From: Inonotus obliquus
Taxonomy: Eukaryota; Basidiomycota; Agaricomycetes; Hymenochaetales; Hymenochaetaceae
Direction: 5' to 3'
DNA length: 64,000 nucleotides
NCBI GenBank assembly: GCA_032164295.1
Contig: JAJHTX010000001.1
Coordinates: forward strand, 1-64,000
Below are positions 1 through 12,499 of this stretch, in pieces. Positions within the stretch are counted from its first letter, which is position 1. Each line of letters begins with the position of its first letter. Below the pieces are notes generated by a model that searched no databases, was not told the origin of the DNA, and saw only the letters and a list, made by a program, of their open reading frames with translations. The position numbers and the translations under genes are program-made.

Positions 1-140
1 CCCTAAGCCTAAGCCTAACCCTAAGCCTAACCCTAAGCCTAACCCTAAGCCTAACCCTAAGCCTAACCCTAAGCCTAACCCTAAGCCTAACCCAAGCCTA
101 ACCCTAAGCCTAACCCTAAAGCCTAACCCTAAGCCTAACC
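1..140. repeat. Telomeric repeat array with alternating hexamers
   Basis: The window opens with tandem hexamers CCCTAA and GCCTAA, mostly in strict alternation, so the repeating unit is 12 bp (CCCTAAGCCTAA). On the other strand this reads TTAGGG alternating with TTAGGC. There are a few slips: two GCCTAA in a row near the start, one CCCAAG, and one CCCTAAAG. The C-rich strand reading inward is the expected orientation for a left chromosome end. TTAGGG is the usual telomere repeat of filamentous fungi; the regular TTAGGC interleaving is unusual and may be the variant-repeat zone next to the true telomere. Confidence 0.93.
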
Positions 141-1650
141 GATGGTCGGAATTGGGCAAGAGAGGTACCGTTGGAAAGGCAAACCTAGAGGCTTTCCCAT
201 GGAGAGAAAAACCCAAAAGTTCCCATGGCGGAATCTTGACCAAGATTCCAGCAGGAATATATATAGGGACAAGATAGAGACAGGGAGATATGACAGGCTC
301 AACGCTCAGACGGAATATTAAGATATCAGAATCCCTGTCGAGATCCCTCGCTTGTTCTTAATAGGATATCGTTTGTGACCTCCCACTTAATGACTACACT
401 CTGGATTTCTGTGAGTCGATCCTTACTCCTTTGAAGATCATCAGAAACCTTTACGAATTGCTGTGTATGCACACAGCTTTCATTGTCCAGTATGTCTTTT
501 CTCCTCATAGCATGTATTCTTGCAAGACAGGCATTTCGAACTCTATACATCACTTTTTTTTGCTGTGTTGTTTGTTTTGTACAGTGCATCTGTACAAAAT
601 AACATTAAAATACACTATCAGTTGCATCTTTACACTAAAACCACCATTATATACATATATGACTCTTGATTTGTTTCAATTTGGTGTGATTTTGCTTAGT
701 TAGGTTGATCTGAGACCAAAATCAATAATGCTTCTAGCAAATCACATGCTTATTTTTTTTCCTTTTTTTGTCACATTCTTCTCCCGAACCCAGACTTCAT
801 GTACTCAACAACTACTTGAAGTAATACCCAACTCAAGTGATGAACGGTAATGTTTCATCTTACTCCTCAATTTCTTTAAAAAATATTTTGAAGAAATTGC
901 ATAGTTTTTTTATATATGACATAAGAGTAGCTAATATGTCACCCATCTTTTGAAAAAAAATTGTTTTTTTTTGACAGATACACTACTTATTATAAAATAC
1001 ATGTTTTATGCAACTTACAATCACCAACATTGTATTGTGGAACGAGAAATATGAAAGTGAAGGTGTCTTCAAAAAACCAGTAAACCGCTTATGCACGTCG
1101 ATCGCCGGCACGACACGGCATGGGTCGTGGGAATGGGACGCGGGTATCATAGGGATTGCCAGTCCCCATAATAAGGCCGCGTCATGAGGGCATGGCGCGG
1201 CCTAATTAGATAAGGCAGTATATGCATGCCAGTGTGTTCTAAGGTACTGGAGGGGCTGAAATTGGCAATTTGGCACGTGTCGCAGGACTTTTGAAAAAGA
1301 CCGTACTTCTGAAAAAGGCAGTAACATCTTCCGTATCCTTCACTCCAATTCCCTTCCGTCACTGCCCGAGCGCTGATATTATGGCAAACTTTATGGCCAG
1401 GAAGGACTCATAACGAGGTGTTGTGATTCTGTTGGCAAGTTGGTACGAGTCTCGTCTCGGAAATCCTCCGTGATTGAGAGAGGTGCTCCACTCCTTCGAT
1501 ATGAAGGCACGGTCATAGAAATCATTCGGTCTAGTGTATTTTGAATCGAATAGTACACTTGTTTACAGAATCTCTCTTTGTACAAGACATAACACGGGTA
1601 TCAATCCAGTTCCTTACCATACCCATGCATTCATTCATCCATAATCAATT
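141..1650. other. Subtelomeric spacer, no supported gene
   Basis: About 1.5 kb between the telomere repeats and the 3' end of the first oxygenase gene. The part at about 550-1050 is strongly AT-rich with homopolymer T and A runs. Short open frames exist but none has recognisable domain content or gene-like splice structure. No subtelomeric helicase fragment was recognised. Confidence 0.6.
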
Positions 1651-4600
1651 TCAACTCCACAAACGAAGTTCATGGCATAACAGCACATACTCTTCTCTGC
1701 TTCGGAGCATCGCTCACCATTTCACGCCCCGTACTGGTAAAATGGAATGTACGACTCAGTTAGGTCAATCTTCAAAGACAACAAAGAAGTTGAATTGCTT
1801 ACCACAAGCTGAAGCGACCCAGGCCAAGGCGACATGTTACCCTCGCTTGAGACATAGAACCTATTATCCGTCTTCAAAATTTTAACCTGTCATCTTCTTT
1901 TTCCTATCAACTCGGCCAAAGGAAGCTCACCTCGAACTGATTCAAATCAAAGCTCGCACAAACACCTGCGGGAGGAGTCGCAGGGTGTATGTTTGGGAGG
2001 CTAAAGATGATTTTGACGATTTGAGGGATTGTATCCGCTGCGAAGTCTACGCCTGGACAATTGTGGAATCCGGCGCCTTGGAGTTGGTAGGAGTCTTTCG
2101 GGCGAGTGGGGTCTACGGCTGTGGGGTTTGGGAAGTCTGCGGGCTATGCGGGTGAATATGTTAGCATTTGAGCACGTTGAGTTGAGAGAAATGAGAGGAG
2201 TGAAGAACATACGTTGAGATGGGCATTCTTGAAACTTGCGAACAATAGGTCGCCTGCTTTGACTTGTAATGGCTCAAATCCGCCACCCTGTGGAACCGCA
2301 TCGTCTGCTACAACAGCTCTGAATAGTCCACCAAATTGAGGGTTCAACCTCATTCCTTCCCTCACGTATCCTTTCAATAGCTCGTCCGCCTCAGCGTCAC
2401 CATCTGGACGATTGCTCAACTCGATGATATGTTCACGTTCCTTTGAACGTTCATCGGAGAAGTAAAAGTCGACGACTTGGGCAACGGCTTGGGCATAGTT
2501 TACAGAAGAGCCGACAGCGAGACCAATTACGCATGCGACGAGTTGGTCGGTTGGGCGACCGGAAGATGCAAGACGAGCGAGGAAGTCGGTGTATTCTTTC
2601 TTATCAGGGTATACGACATCCTTGAGTCTTTCGTTTATCCTACCAACGAGGGTCTAAGATTGAGTCCAGAATAAAGAGAGATAAAAGGTCGATGAGATTA
2701 CAAGAACATCCCATTGCTCGTTAGTGCTGTTGAAGTTATTGAGCAGAATATAATTGAACTTACAGAAGAGGTCTCTGGAGCCGCATCCGCCAAGCTCTTT
2801 TCAATGAGGTCATTGACGATCTTCCCAACTTGCTTTGCACCAGAACGTAATGCCCACCCGTGCTCGGGAGCAATGTTCTCAAAGACACACATGAAGAGTA
2901 CAGTGAACATATCGTACACTTCTTGTTCTGTGAACAAACCGCGTGGGTTCGCTCTCGTTTTAAGCGGGATACCACACTGACATGCGTCATCAATATTTCC
3001 AGCTAACACATAAAACGAACTCTGAAAACATACCAACTTATCCGCCGCCCAATGTACTGATACGAGGTTTATCACATCCCTGATGATATCAACGTATGTC
3101 CCAGGTACACCGTCATACGTAAAGCTCTTTTCCTTCAAAATCTGCCTCGTCTTATCCTTGAACCACGCAACATTCTCGTCATACGTCACCTTATCCGGGA
3201 ACAGAGCATGCCATACGAAAGCTCTGTCTTCGCTGTGCTTCTTCTCGTCGTCAAACGTAAGCATGAACCCATAGCCCCTCGTGAGCATTTCCATATCTGC
3301 TGTGTAGATCTGTCGGAATTTCTGGGAGTCATTGAAGACGTATCGGATGCCTGTGAGTGTGTTGAGGACTTTAGGTACAGGTGTCGGAGTGGGTCGTTTG
3401 TAGTCGTATTGGTCCGCATACCCGAGCTTTGTGAGATTCTCCCTGGTGACCTCTGGGATGAAGAATGGGAAGAGACCGTAAACGTTGTTCTAAACAAACA
3501 AACAAGGGACGTGAGGAAATAGTTCAACGATTAGCAATCTGGGTATGACTCACCGCGGGATAATGCCTCGGCAAATGACGCATTAACAACTTTGGTAGCT
3601 CAGCGCCAAATGCTCCATTATTCGGATCACGAACACAATCCTGGAAACCCCAAGACGTGAGGTTCTGAGGAGTATAGTCCATCGTATAATACCTATCCCC
3701 TCTAACAAGCGCAATTGCATCAGCCAAAATTGCACGCGTCATAGTGTATCCACAGCATATCCCACTACCAGGGCCGAGTTCCATACAATCCTCTGCTTGC
3801 AAGCCGGGGTAAAGTTCGAGGTTGTTAATATGACCGTACAGCTGTCTCGCGGCATTTGCGACTTCGGGAACTGATGACCACTCTTCGAAGGTTGAGAATT
3901 GCTTGAGACCGAGGAATTTGCGGAATTCGTTCATGGTACAGCAACCCCATTCTCGTGCTTGTAGGATGCCCATGATTTCAATCACGCGGAGAGCTGCAGG
4001 TGTACCTCTTGCTCGGTATGCACCTGCGACTTTCTCTGTGGCGTCATGTAAGACTTTGGCAAGATCGTCATCAGAGAAGGTGCCGTCTGCTTGGCGTTTG
4101 AGTCTAGATTACAAAGAAAAAAGAAAAAGACGTAAGTGATGAACGGCGTAATTAATGATGGAGAAACCAGAACACACCCAGCGAAAGTACGCTTCTTTGG
4201 ATCGGGTTCCTGTTTCCTGAAAGCTTCGGGAGCTGCATCCCTGAAGTCCGTAAGCGTAACCTCATCCAGTGCTTTACCCTCGAACACGTTGCCCAATAAA
4301 TCCTCCGTCCACTTAATATCCTCCTGTGCAGTTGTCGCATGCCAGCGATACAAAACATTGAATTCCATAGAACACTGATTCCCCTGCCCACGCCCGACAA
4401 CCTCACCAGATTTCGTTGTGATAGGATCAAATGGGTTCATGCTCCATGTGCATCCATCCCGACCGAGGCCAAGGAATCCGGCGACGTAATCACCAAAGAT
4501 GAGCGAGATGAAATGACCGCAGTTAACGAGGCGAGCAGTCTGGAATATCTCTTCATCTTGTTGTGCGAGAGCTTTGGGGTCAGAGGGAGGAGGGTCTGTC

Positions 4601-5705
4601 CAAAGTTTGCGTTCGTTGATCTTGAGAAGCATGTTTGCGATGTACTGCATGTGCATGGCAGAGCCATTAACGGAAGCGTTTGATAGTGGGACGGATAGTG
4701 ACTTACGTTATGATTGCGGCTCAGAATGACAAGTAAAGCACTCGCAGCGGGAGGAACAAAGCCCAGACGATCTTCACTGAATGTGTCAGGATAAAGGAGA
4801 CCACGACCCTTCTCCTTGTCACGGACTTGATCTTGTGTCAACTGATCGTATCCATACAAGGGTGACAGGTCTAAATATGAAGTTGTGTTGTTCTTGTTCC
4901 AGTCTTTCGCGTCTGTACGGAAAAGGGAGTGCGTCACAATAGATGCGAAGGCGAAAGTGAGTGATGAGTTTCGACCAGGGTGAGGTTGGAACTATCAAAG
5001 TCACCCGTTAGAATCATAGCTTCGACGTGGCGATGTAGTTTAGCACTTACGTCGCGAGCCTTAAGGAGTAAGTCGAAAACGAGTCCGGGGTCCGGGAGCG
5101 TATTCGCAGGGAGTGGGTGCTTCCCCTGTACAGAACGCGCATACTTCGTACCAGACTTGCCTAGATCCGGAGCGAGCGGATTATTGCCGCTCCCATCCGC
5201 TGCGCGGAACCGATACTCTGGACCAACGAATGTCGCGGGTGGATGAGGTAAAGTGTTATACAGTAACGCAATCGCCTCGTCATTCAGTGTATTTTGCAGC
5301 TCTCCAGGAGGGAGACGGGTAATCGCAGAAAGAGCCGTTGTGAAAATTCCTTTACGGTCGTCAATAGCGCCCTTGTTTATAATCGCATCAACGGCGGCCG
5401 CTGGTGCGTTAGGGTCGCTGATGACAGGTCCACGTCCGACTGCGGCCTGAGCATTGCTGATGAGGTTATATAGGCTGGAGTGTGCGTCACTCCCTCCACT
5501 TGCGCCTGCAGAACTTTTCTCGCCAGTTGCGAGGGCCTCGTAGTCGTAGCGCCCGTCGGGTGCTTCAGGAGGGTCGCGGCTGGAAAGATACGCAAGCTCC
5601 GCACCAGTCTATAATAGATTCATTGAGGAAGGGATAGAGTCGAAATGACGAGCGTTGACTTACGACGAGCAAAGTCTGCGTTAGATCAATTGCAGGTTTA
5701 GCCAT
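1651..5705 (-). CDS. ppo: Ppo-type fatty acid dioxygenase / P450 fusion, copy 1
   Basis: Psi-producing oxygenase / linoleate diol synthase family: an N-terminal heme dioxygenase (animal-peroxidase/cyclooxygenase fold) makes a fatty acid hydroperoxide and a C-terminal P450-like domain rearranges it to a diol. The protein starts MAKPAIDLTQTLLV at 5705 and is spread over about ten or eleven exons, roughly 1,080 residues, normal for the family. Visible in order: distal heme His in IVTHSLFRT (codon 4929-4931), SSYLDLSPLYG-like motif, catalytic Tyr and proximal His in LYRWHAT (4339-4350), LYPGLQAEDC, then the P450 half with the I-helix NYAQ (2489-2500; NxxQ as in known diol synthases), ExxR in REGMRL and the Cys ligand in FHNCPGV (2057-2059). 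All key residues are present, so both activities are plausible. The last exon is uncertain: copies 2 and 3 end in a tiny YD(A/E) exon that I do not find here, so the 3' end is approximate. It is transcribed toward the telomere. Confidence 0.88.
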
Positions 5706-7361
5706 GTTGGGGTTGGGGATGATGTAGATGGATGGGTTCCCAATTCTCGAGCATTTATACCACAATTCTCCGCCAGAGCCGTACCCACAGGAAGCTGTTC
5801 AACATCAGATTCCGAAACGCATTGCTCCGTCATGGGATGCTGAATCTCCATAGCCGCCAGGGATGAGGATGCTTTTGATGATGGGAAGCTTTGTTACTTT
5901 TGCTGGTCGGGATCTCCCCAGGTCCGAGATGATCAAATAGACGGGGCTTGAATTGATACTGATACAATCGGGATGCAAGTATCTTTGATATTGATGAAAT
6001 GCTATGCTTCGGCGGCTTACTCTGACATTCTTGCACCGACTTCCATGCCCACCGCTGCGACTAGAGCGGAAGAAACTCTAACCCAAGTCCTTCGCCTACA
6101 CTGACGACGCCGAATGTTCACAGCTGCAGGATTGGATTTGAGGAATGGTGAGAACAGACGCGAGCATTGATTTCAGGGCAGATTTTCCAGCAGAAATCAT
6201 GATACTGACAGGATCAAAGTTATCAGACTGCTGTGGTGCCGTTGACAGTATGTGTTCATGGCATGGTCGGACTCGAAGGTGAAAGAGTTCTGCGCGCGTG
6301 ATGCTGAAGTAATTACATAAATCATGCTCAGTTTTCTCACTTGGAACAGTAACTCCCTATCTTCAGTTCAGCTCGTTCAGCGCATCGCGTTCCTTGACTT
6401 GAGCTTATCTTCAGTCATATTTAGCTCGCATTTCTCCAAGACCTCATGACCCATGCATAACGCGCCACAGCATGGAAGTTCACTCTTGAATCGTCAATTT
6501 TCTCCTTCAAGGAGACTCGAAGCTGATATCTGAGCGGGAAGTAACGTTTCAGCTTCTCCCACTTTTCCGCTCTCATCGTACCTTCCAACTGAGTAACGTC
6601 GATATGACTTCGAGCGTTTTGGAAGCACTAGGCTCGAGTAGTTCATCCGCGGCAAGTATCACCCTTTCATTCAGTCGACACCATCCCAGTATCATTTATA
6701 CGTAATATCTTTGTTCTGATTGGGCTCGAGACATCGATAATCAACAATGGTGGATTTGATTCATCGCAGATCTGCTTCTCCATCACCTCAGGTAGGCATT
6801 CCCAGCACTTGCGAGCAAGTACTGCGGTCATGGTGGTCAAATATGGTGTACCTCAGGAGTTCTTGTATTCCATTGTACTTTCCTTCCTCGGTTTGCGAAG
6901 GTACATCTGGAACCTTGGTGGAAAATGTTGCCTACACGTCTCGGAGTGCTTCCTCAAGATTACGCCACTAGAATGGAATTGCGGCGTTCCTATGAGCAAG
7001 TTGTCGCTGTGACTTCCGAGTCGTAAGTTACTTTATATAACCAGACATGCCAGCAAAAAAGTGATAGCTCAATGATCGAAGTAGTCAATTTGCCGACGGT
7101 ATCCGGTCCACAGTATCATTTCTATCTCAAGGCCAAAGACTTCATGACCTACTGAGACCAACAATCCTTGGAGACAGCCATAGCAAGGGACCTCATATTG
7201 GTGTGCTTAGAGTGGATTTGGACTTGGACTGAACACTTTATTCGTGACGTACCTACAATCTTCACACAAGACAAATTCATATTTAGCATCAACTAACGTT
7301 CGTAAGTTCATTCAAGGCTAAAACGTCAATTCCGTAACTTATTGTGCGCCATTCTACGCTC
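5706..7361. other. Intergenic region between Ppo copies 1 and 2
   Basis: About 1.65 kb holding the copy 1 promoter (minus strand) at its left end and the 3' flank of copy 2 at its right end. Open frames here (for example 6747-7012 plus strand, 5830-6036 minus strand) show no domain, no conserved motif and no splice pattern. I see no Ppo remnant in it. Confidence 0.55.
5754..5759 (-). promoter_or_regulatory. TATA box of Ppo copy 1
   Basis: TATAAA on the minus strand about 50 bp upstream of the start codon, within GGTATAAATGC. Copy 2 has an almost identical element (GGTATAAATTC) at the same distance, which supports both the promoter and the chosen starts. Confidence 0.6.
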
Positions 7362-10300
7362 TTAAGCATCATACTACAATGGGGCGTGGTGAAATTATAG
7401 TTATTAGCTCGGGGATATATGAAGACTAAATTGGAATACGTACCACAACTTGCAGAGTGCTGGGCCAAGGCGTCGTGTTACCCGTGCTCGAGAGGTAGAG
7501 TTTGTTGTCCGTCTATTGAATTAAAGGAAGAATGGTCAGAACATTACCATTCCTACATCTCTTCCCGAGAGGAGAAGAGGTGGAAAAGAAGCCAACTCAC
7601 ATCGAACACCCTAATATTGAAACCTGTGCAATCACCCCCTGGCGAAGGCGCACGGCGTACATTAGGGAGACTGAATACCAATTTGAGAATGTCTGTGATG
7701 GTGTCGGGCGTGAGCTCCACTCCAGGACAGATGTGCATTCCAATGCCTTGGATAGCGTAGGAGTTCTTGGGGCGAGTGGGATCTATAACTTCGGGGTTCG
7801 GGAAGTCTTGCGGCTGTATAACGTGTGTGGGGTTAGTCGAAATATGTCGGGTGGAGAAAGATTGGACATACGTTGCGGTGTGCATTCTTGTAACCCGCAA
7901 ACAACAAATCTCCCTTCTTGACCTTCAACGGTTCACACCCACTACCCTGAGGAATCGTATCGTCCACCGCAGCAACTCTGAACAATCCAATAAACTGAGG
8001 ATGCAACCTCATCGCTTCCTTCACATAGCCCATTAGCAGTTCGCGGGCTTTAGCATCATTGTCCGGCCGTTTGCTCAATTCGATGATATGTGTCCGTTCT
8101 TTCGATCTTGCGTCATCGAGGTAGAAATCGATGACATGCGTTGCTGCTTGTGCATAGTTTGCGCATGAGCCGATCGCGAATCCGCTCACGAACGCGACGA
8201 GTTGATTGGCTGGACGACCACTGGCGGCTAAACGGGAGAGGAACCCTGTGCATTCCTTTTTGTCCGCGTGTACAACGTCCTTGACTGTTTCGTGGATCTT
8301 TCCAAGAAGAGTCTGAACCAAGCCTTAATATACAAAAAGACGAATAATTGATTGGAAAATAATTTAGACGTACGGGAGCGGTATAGGGAGCTGCGTCTGC
8401 AAGGGCCTTCGCAATGAGGTTGTTGACGATCTCTGAGAATTGCTTCCCAGCTGCGCGCAAAGACCATTTGTGCTCCGGCGTGACGTTCAAAAAGATGCAA
8501 GTGAAGAACAGCTCGAACATATCGAAGACCTCCTGTTCCGTGAACAAACCTCGTGGATTCTCTTTAGTTTTGAGTGGAATTCCACACTATATTAGTACGT
8601 AACCAGACGGCGGTGAGCGGAGGAGTTATCCGAAGAAATGATCATATGTACTTACCAGCTGGTCCGCAACCCAATGCACAGCTACAATGTTAATCACATC
8701 CCTGACAATGTCCACGAACATGCCAGGAACACCGTCATACCTGACGCTTCTCTCCTTCAGTGCCTTATACATTGTGGTCTTAAACCAACCGACAAGCTTG
8801 TTATAAGCAGCCTTGTCCGGCAACAAAGCACGATAGCATATAGCCTTATCGGCGTCATGTTGCTTCGGATCGTCGAAGCACAGTATAAAGCCGTACCCTC
8901 CAGAGATCATCTTCATATCTTCTTCATACGGACCGGGGAACTTTATGGAATCGTTAAAGACGTAGCGAATACCAGTGAGTGTGCTGAGGACTTTGGGGAT
9001 CGGTGTGGGCCTGGGGCGATCGTATTTGTATTTGTCGGCCAGTCCAAGCTTAGCGACATTTGCCTTTGCAGACGTGGGAGTAAAGAAGGGGAAGAGACTG
9101 TAGACGCTGTCCTGAGAGGACCGAGAACAAAGGGGGAGAATTTGTAAGTCCGTTCTTATTCAATAGGCAAAGACAGTGCAACTCACCGCGGGATAGTGCC
9201 TCGGCAAATGGCGCATGAGCAACTTGGGTAATGCTGCACCGTATGCACCATTGTTAGGGTCACGGACGCAATCCTGGAAACCCCAGGCTGTGAGGTTATG
9301 AGGAGTGTAATCAATAGTATAGAACCTGTCCCCCCTAACGAGCGCTACCGCATCACCCAAAATTGCACGAAGTGTCGTATATCCACAGCACAGCGCACTA
9401 CCGGGCCCAACCTTCCAACAATCCTCAGCTTGAAGACCAGCATAGAGCTCGAGGTTATCAATATGTCCGTACAACTGTCTCGCGGCGTTAGCGACTTCGG
9501 GAACTGATGACCATTCTTCGAAGGTTGAGAATTGCTTGAGGCCGAGGAATTTGCGGAATTCGTTCATGGTACAGCAACCCCATGCTCGTGCTTGTAGGAT
9601 GCCCATGATTTCGATCACGCGGAGAGCTGCGGGTGTCCCCCTTGCTCGATATGCGCCACCAGCTTTCTCTGTAGCGTCATGCAAAACTCCGGCGAGGTCG
9701 TCATCCGAGAAAGTACCATTTTCTTGACGCTTGATACTGGAATTGAATTGCTCTACATCAATATCGAAGATTTGAGAACTCAAGACAAACTCACCCGCCA
9801 AAAGTACGCTTCTTCGGGTCAGGTTCCTGCGTTCTGAAAGCCTCAATGGCGGCGGTCTTGAAGTCTTGTAGCGTAATCTCACTCAGCGCCTTACCCTTGA
9901 ACAACCGATTGAAATTCTCCTCTGTCCACGTAATATCTTCTTTCGCGGTCGTCGCATGCCAGCGATACAGAATGCTGAACTCAACTGAACACTGATTTCC
10001 CCGTCCTCGCTCAACGACTTCGCCCTTCTTCGTTGTGATAGGATTGAAGGGGTTTATGGTCCACGTGGATCCGTCTCGGTTAAGACCGAGGAAGGTGGAG
10101 ACATAATCACCGAAGATGAGAGCCATGAAGTGACCACAGTTGACAAGGCGAGCAGTCTGGAATATTTCTTCATCCTGTTGCGCGCGAGCTTTCGGGTCGG
10201 TAGGAGGGGGGTCAGTCCAGCGCTTGCGCTCGTTAATCCTAAGGAGCATATCTGCGATGTACTATATGAATAGACGTGAGTAGGAATGTATAGGGATATG

Positions 10301-11315
10301 TAATGAAGAGTAACTCGCGTTGTGGTTACGGCTGAAAACGATGAGCAATGCACTCGCAGCGGGAGGAACGAAGCCCAAACGGTCCTCACTGAACGTGTCC
10401 GGATAGAGGAGACCGCGACCTTTCTCCTTGTCACGGACTTGATCCTGCATCACCTGGTCGCAGCCATACAACGGAGAAAGGTCAAGGTACGAAGACGTGT
10501 TGTTCTTCGTCCAGTCTGACAGGTCCGTGCGGAAGATTGAGTGTGTAACGAGAGAGGCATACGCGAAGGCTATAGAGTTCAATCCTCCAGGGTGCGCTTG
10601 GAACTAGCAAGCAGAAGATTAGAAAGTGGCAGTATCTGAGGCTCAGGTGAGTATTACTAACGTCACGAGCTTTCAGGAGCATGTCGAATACGAGTCCGGG
10701 GTCAGGGAGCGCATTTGGAGGCGACGGGTGTTTGCCATTTACGGATCGCGCATACCTTGTACCGGCCTTACCCAGGTCCGGGAGAAGTGGGTTGTTCCTG
10801 CTACCATCAGCCGCACGGAATTGATGCTCCGGGCCAAGGAGCGTGTCCGGGGGATGAGGCAAAGTATTATACAACATCGCATTAGCCTCATCATTCAGAG
10901 TATCTTGCAGCTTTCCAGGCGGTAGACGGGAAACCATAGAAAGGCCTGAAAGAAAAAGCCCTTTACGGTCGTCGACAGCATCGTCGTTGATGAGATAGTC
11001 AAGAGTTGCCACTGGCATCTTGGGGTCGGTGATGAGGGGTCCTTTTCCGACGGCTTCCTGGGCCCTGGCTACGAGAGAATAGAGACGTGAATGTGCATCG
11101 CTCCCTCCGCTGGCACCAGAGGAGGATACTTCGCCAGCCGCAAGGGCTTCATAGTCATAGCGCCCATCTGGCGCAGCGGGAAGCGGACGCGCCGCGAGAT
11201 GCACGAGCTCCGCGTCGGTCTATAAAAAAATACGTTTGAGAGACATGGTAGGTAGCAGTGTCAACTGACTTACAACGAGCTTAGACTTTGTGAAATCGAT
11301 GAACGATTGCATCAT
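7362..11315 (-). CDS. ppo: Ppo-type fatty acid dioxygenase / P450 fusion, copy 2
   Basis: Second complete member of the tandem Ppo array, with the same exon layout as its neighbours and about 1,080 residues. It starts MMQSFIDFTKSKLV (Met at 11315; the next Met at 11312 is also possible) and ends with a tiny last exon encoding YDA-stop (7362), after an intron starting GTACGT behind LQVV. Dioxygenase half: distal His in LVTHSIFRT (10541-10543), DLSPLYGCDQ, and Tyr/proximal His in LYRWHAT (9956-9967). P450 half: NYAQ in the I helix, ExxR in EAMRLHPQF, Cys in MHICPGV (7727-7729). Every known key residue is present. An exon segment around 9494-9636 is nearly identical to copy 1. Role by family: oxylipin production, usually from linoleic acid; positional specificity cannot be read from sequence alone. 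Confidence 0.9.
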
Positions 11316-12499
11316 GATGGAGTGAATGTAGGAGGGCGTTGTTGCTCTTTCGCCTCGAATTTATACCAAAATCTCGCCCGAGTACTAGAGGGCATTCTAT
11401 CCGACACTAGTATCAATGAAATGGAAGCTGTTGTAAAATGTGCATAAAGTTCGCCTCCTTGTCGAGACATATTTCCGGGTCCGTTGAAGGCGGTACCAGA
11501 TAAACACCGGACCAGAGCGTGTTGGTTGGAGACTTGGAACGTATATTGCAATTTCAAAGCCCGTGCAATCCACGTTTTGTTGGGTTCGAGATTGAAAAGT
11601 TCCGCACGTGACCGAGATATTCCCACGATGTTTGAATATCTAACTGGTTTATACCTTTCTTGGGTAGCATCATGGTCCGCTCATGGGCCACTCAAGGCAG
11701 CTCTGTTCGGTACCCGTTGTCCACTAGGCACGTAAAGGCCGTGATTGTGACAGTATGCCTGGAAGACTCGGTCGAATGATTGGGCGCACATTAATGAGAA
11801 GCATTCGGTGCGTTGATTATACCTAACATACCCCCACGCCACTGTATGGAATCGCAGGCGCTCAACCTAGTTTTCTCCAAAAGCGACGAGTTGATACAAA
11901 CAACTTCCTTCTTTTCGTTGCATGTTCTCTTGGAGTCAGAAAAAATGCTTTGGCTTGGAAGCGTCGTATATCAGGTGGTTTATCCCTCCTCTTCGCCGTC
12001 TGTGGCTGTGGATTCGGTTCATAAGTCAGTGCTTGTTCCTATCTTCTTATACAATTATCTTATTTCTCATTGGACTCAGGCGAGATTGAACTTTACCCGC
12101 ACTCTCGATTCATAGAATGCTCCATCCACAATAGGATGTCGGATGCACATTTCTCGGAGCTGTGGCAAAGACCTCGGAACATGCAACTTGTTGAACGCTC
12201 CAGACAACCTCTCGCACAATATTCCGAAGTTTTCAGTCTCTTACTCAATTCACAGTGAGGCATTGAGGTATCTCTGACGTATATTCACCTTACCTCTCGT
12301 GGAAGCGAATAGTTCTTTCAACTATTGGCGGAGGATGAGGCAGCAAGACCATTTTGAACTGGTTTGTATCCCGAACAGTATTAGTTTGATCAGCCAAGTG
12401 AACAGCTTGATTTTTGGGCGAACTCCAAGAACGCTCCGTCCGATATAATATCACACGTCGCACCACACGCATGGAAGCAAAGTCGCTGTTGGTTTCGGA
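11316..12499. other. Spacer between Ppo copy 2 and the decayed copy
   Basis: About 1.2 kb with the copy 2 promoter at its left end. If the pseudogene to the right had kept its P450 half, that half would lie here; I could not recognise any P450 motif, so it has been deleted or has decayed beyond recognition. The open frame at 11813-12115 (plus) has no recognisable domain. Confidence 0.5.
11360..11365 (-). promoter_or_regulatory. TATA box of Ppo copy 2
   Basis: TATAAA on the minus strand about 45-50 bp upstream of the start codon, in GGTATAAATTC, matching the element in front of copy 1. Confidence 0.6.

Noticed and set aside
1..140. TTAGGC repeats as a sign of a nematode sequence
   Set aside because: TTAGGC is the nematode telomere repeat, but here it alternates with TTAGGG and all genes next to it are fungal in type, with fungal introns.
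326..589. 87-residue minus-strand open frame in the subtelomere
   Set aside because: No domain, no homologue that I recognise, overlaps an open frame on the other strand, and lies at the edge of AT-rich sequence.
7426..7445. Read-through C-terminus VRIPI-stop for Ppo copy 2
   Set aside because: Splicing at GTACGT to a tiny exon gives a YDA ending, and copy 3 independently gives YDE in the same way, so the spliced ending is preferred.
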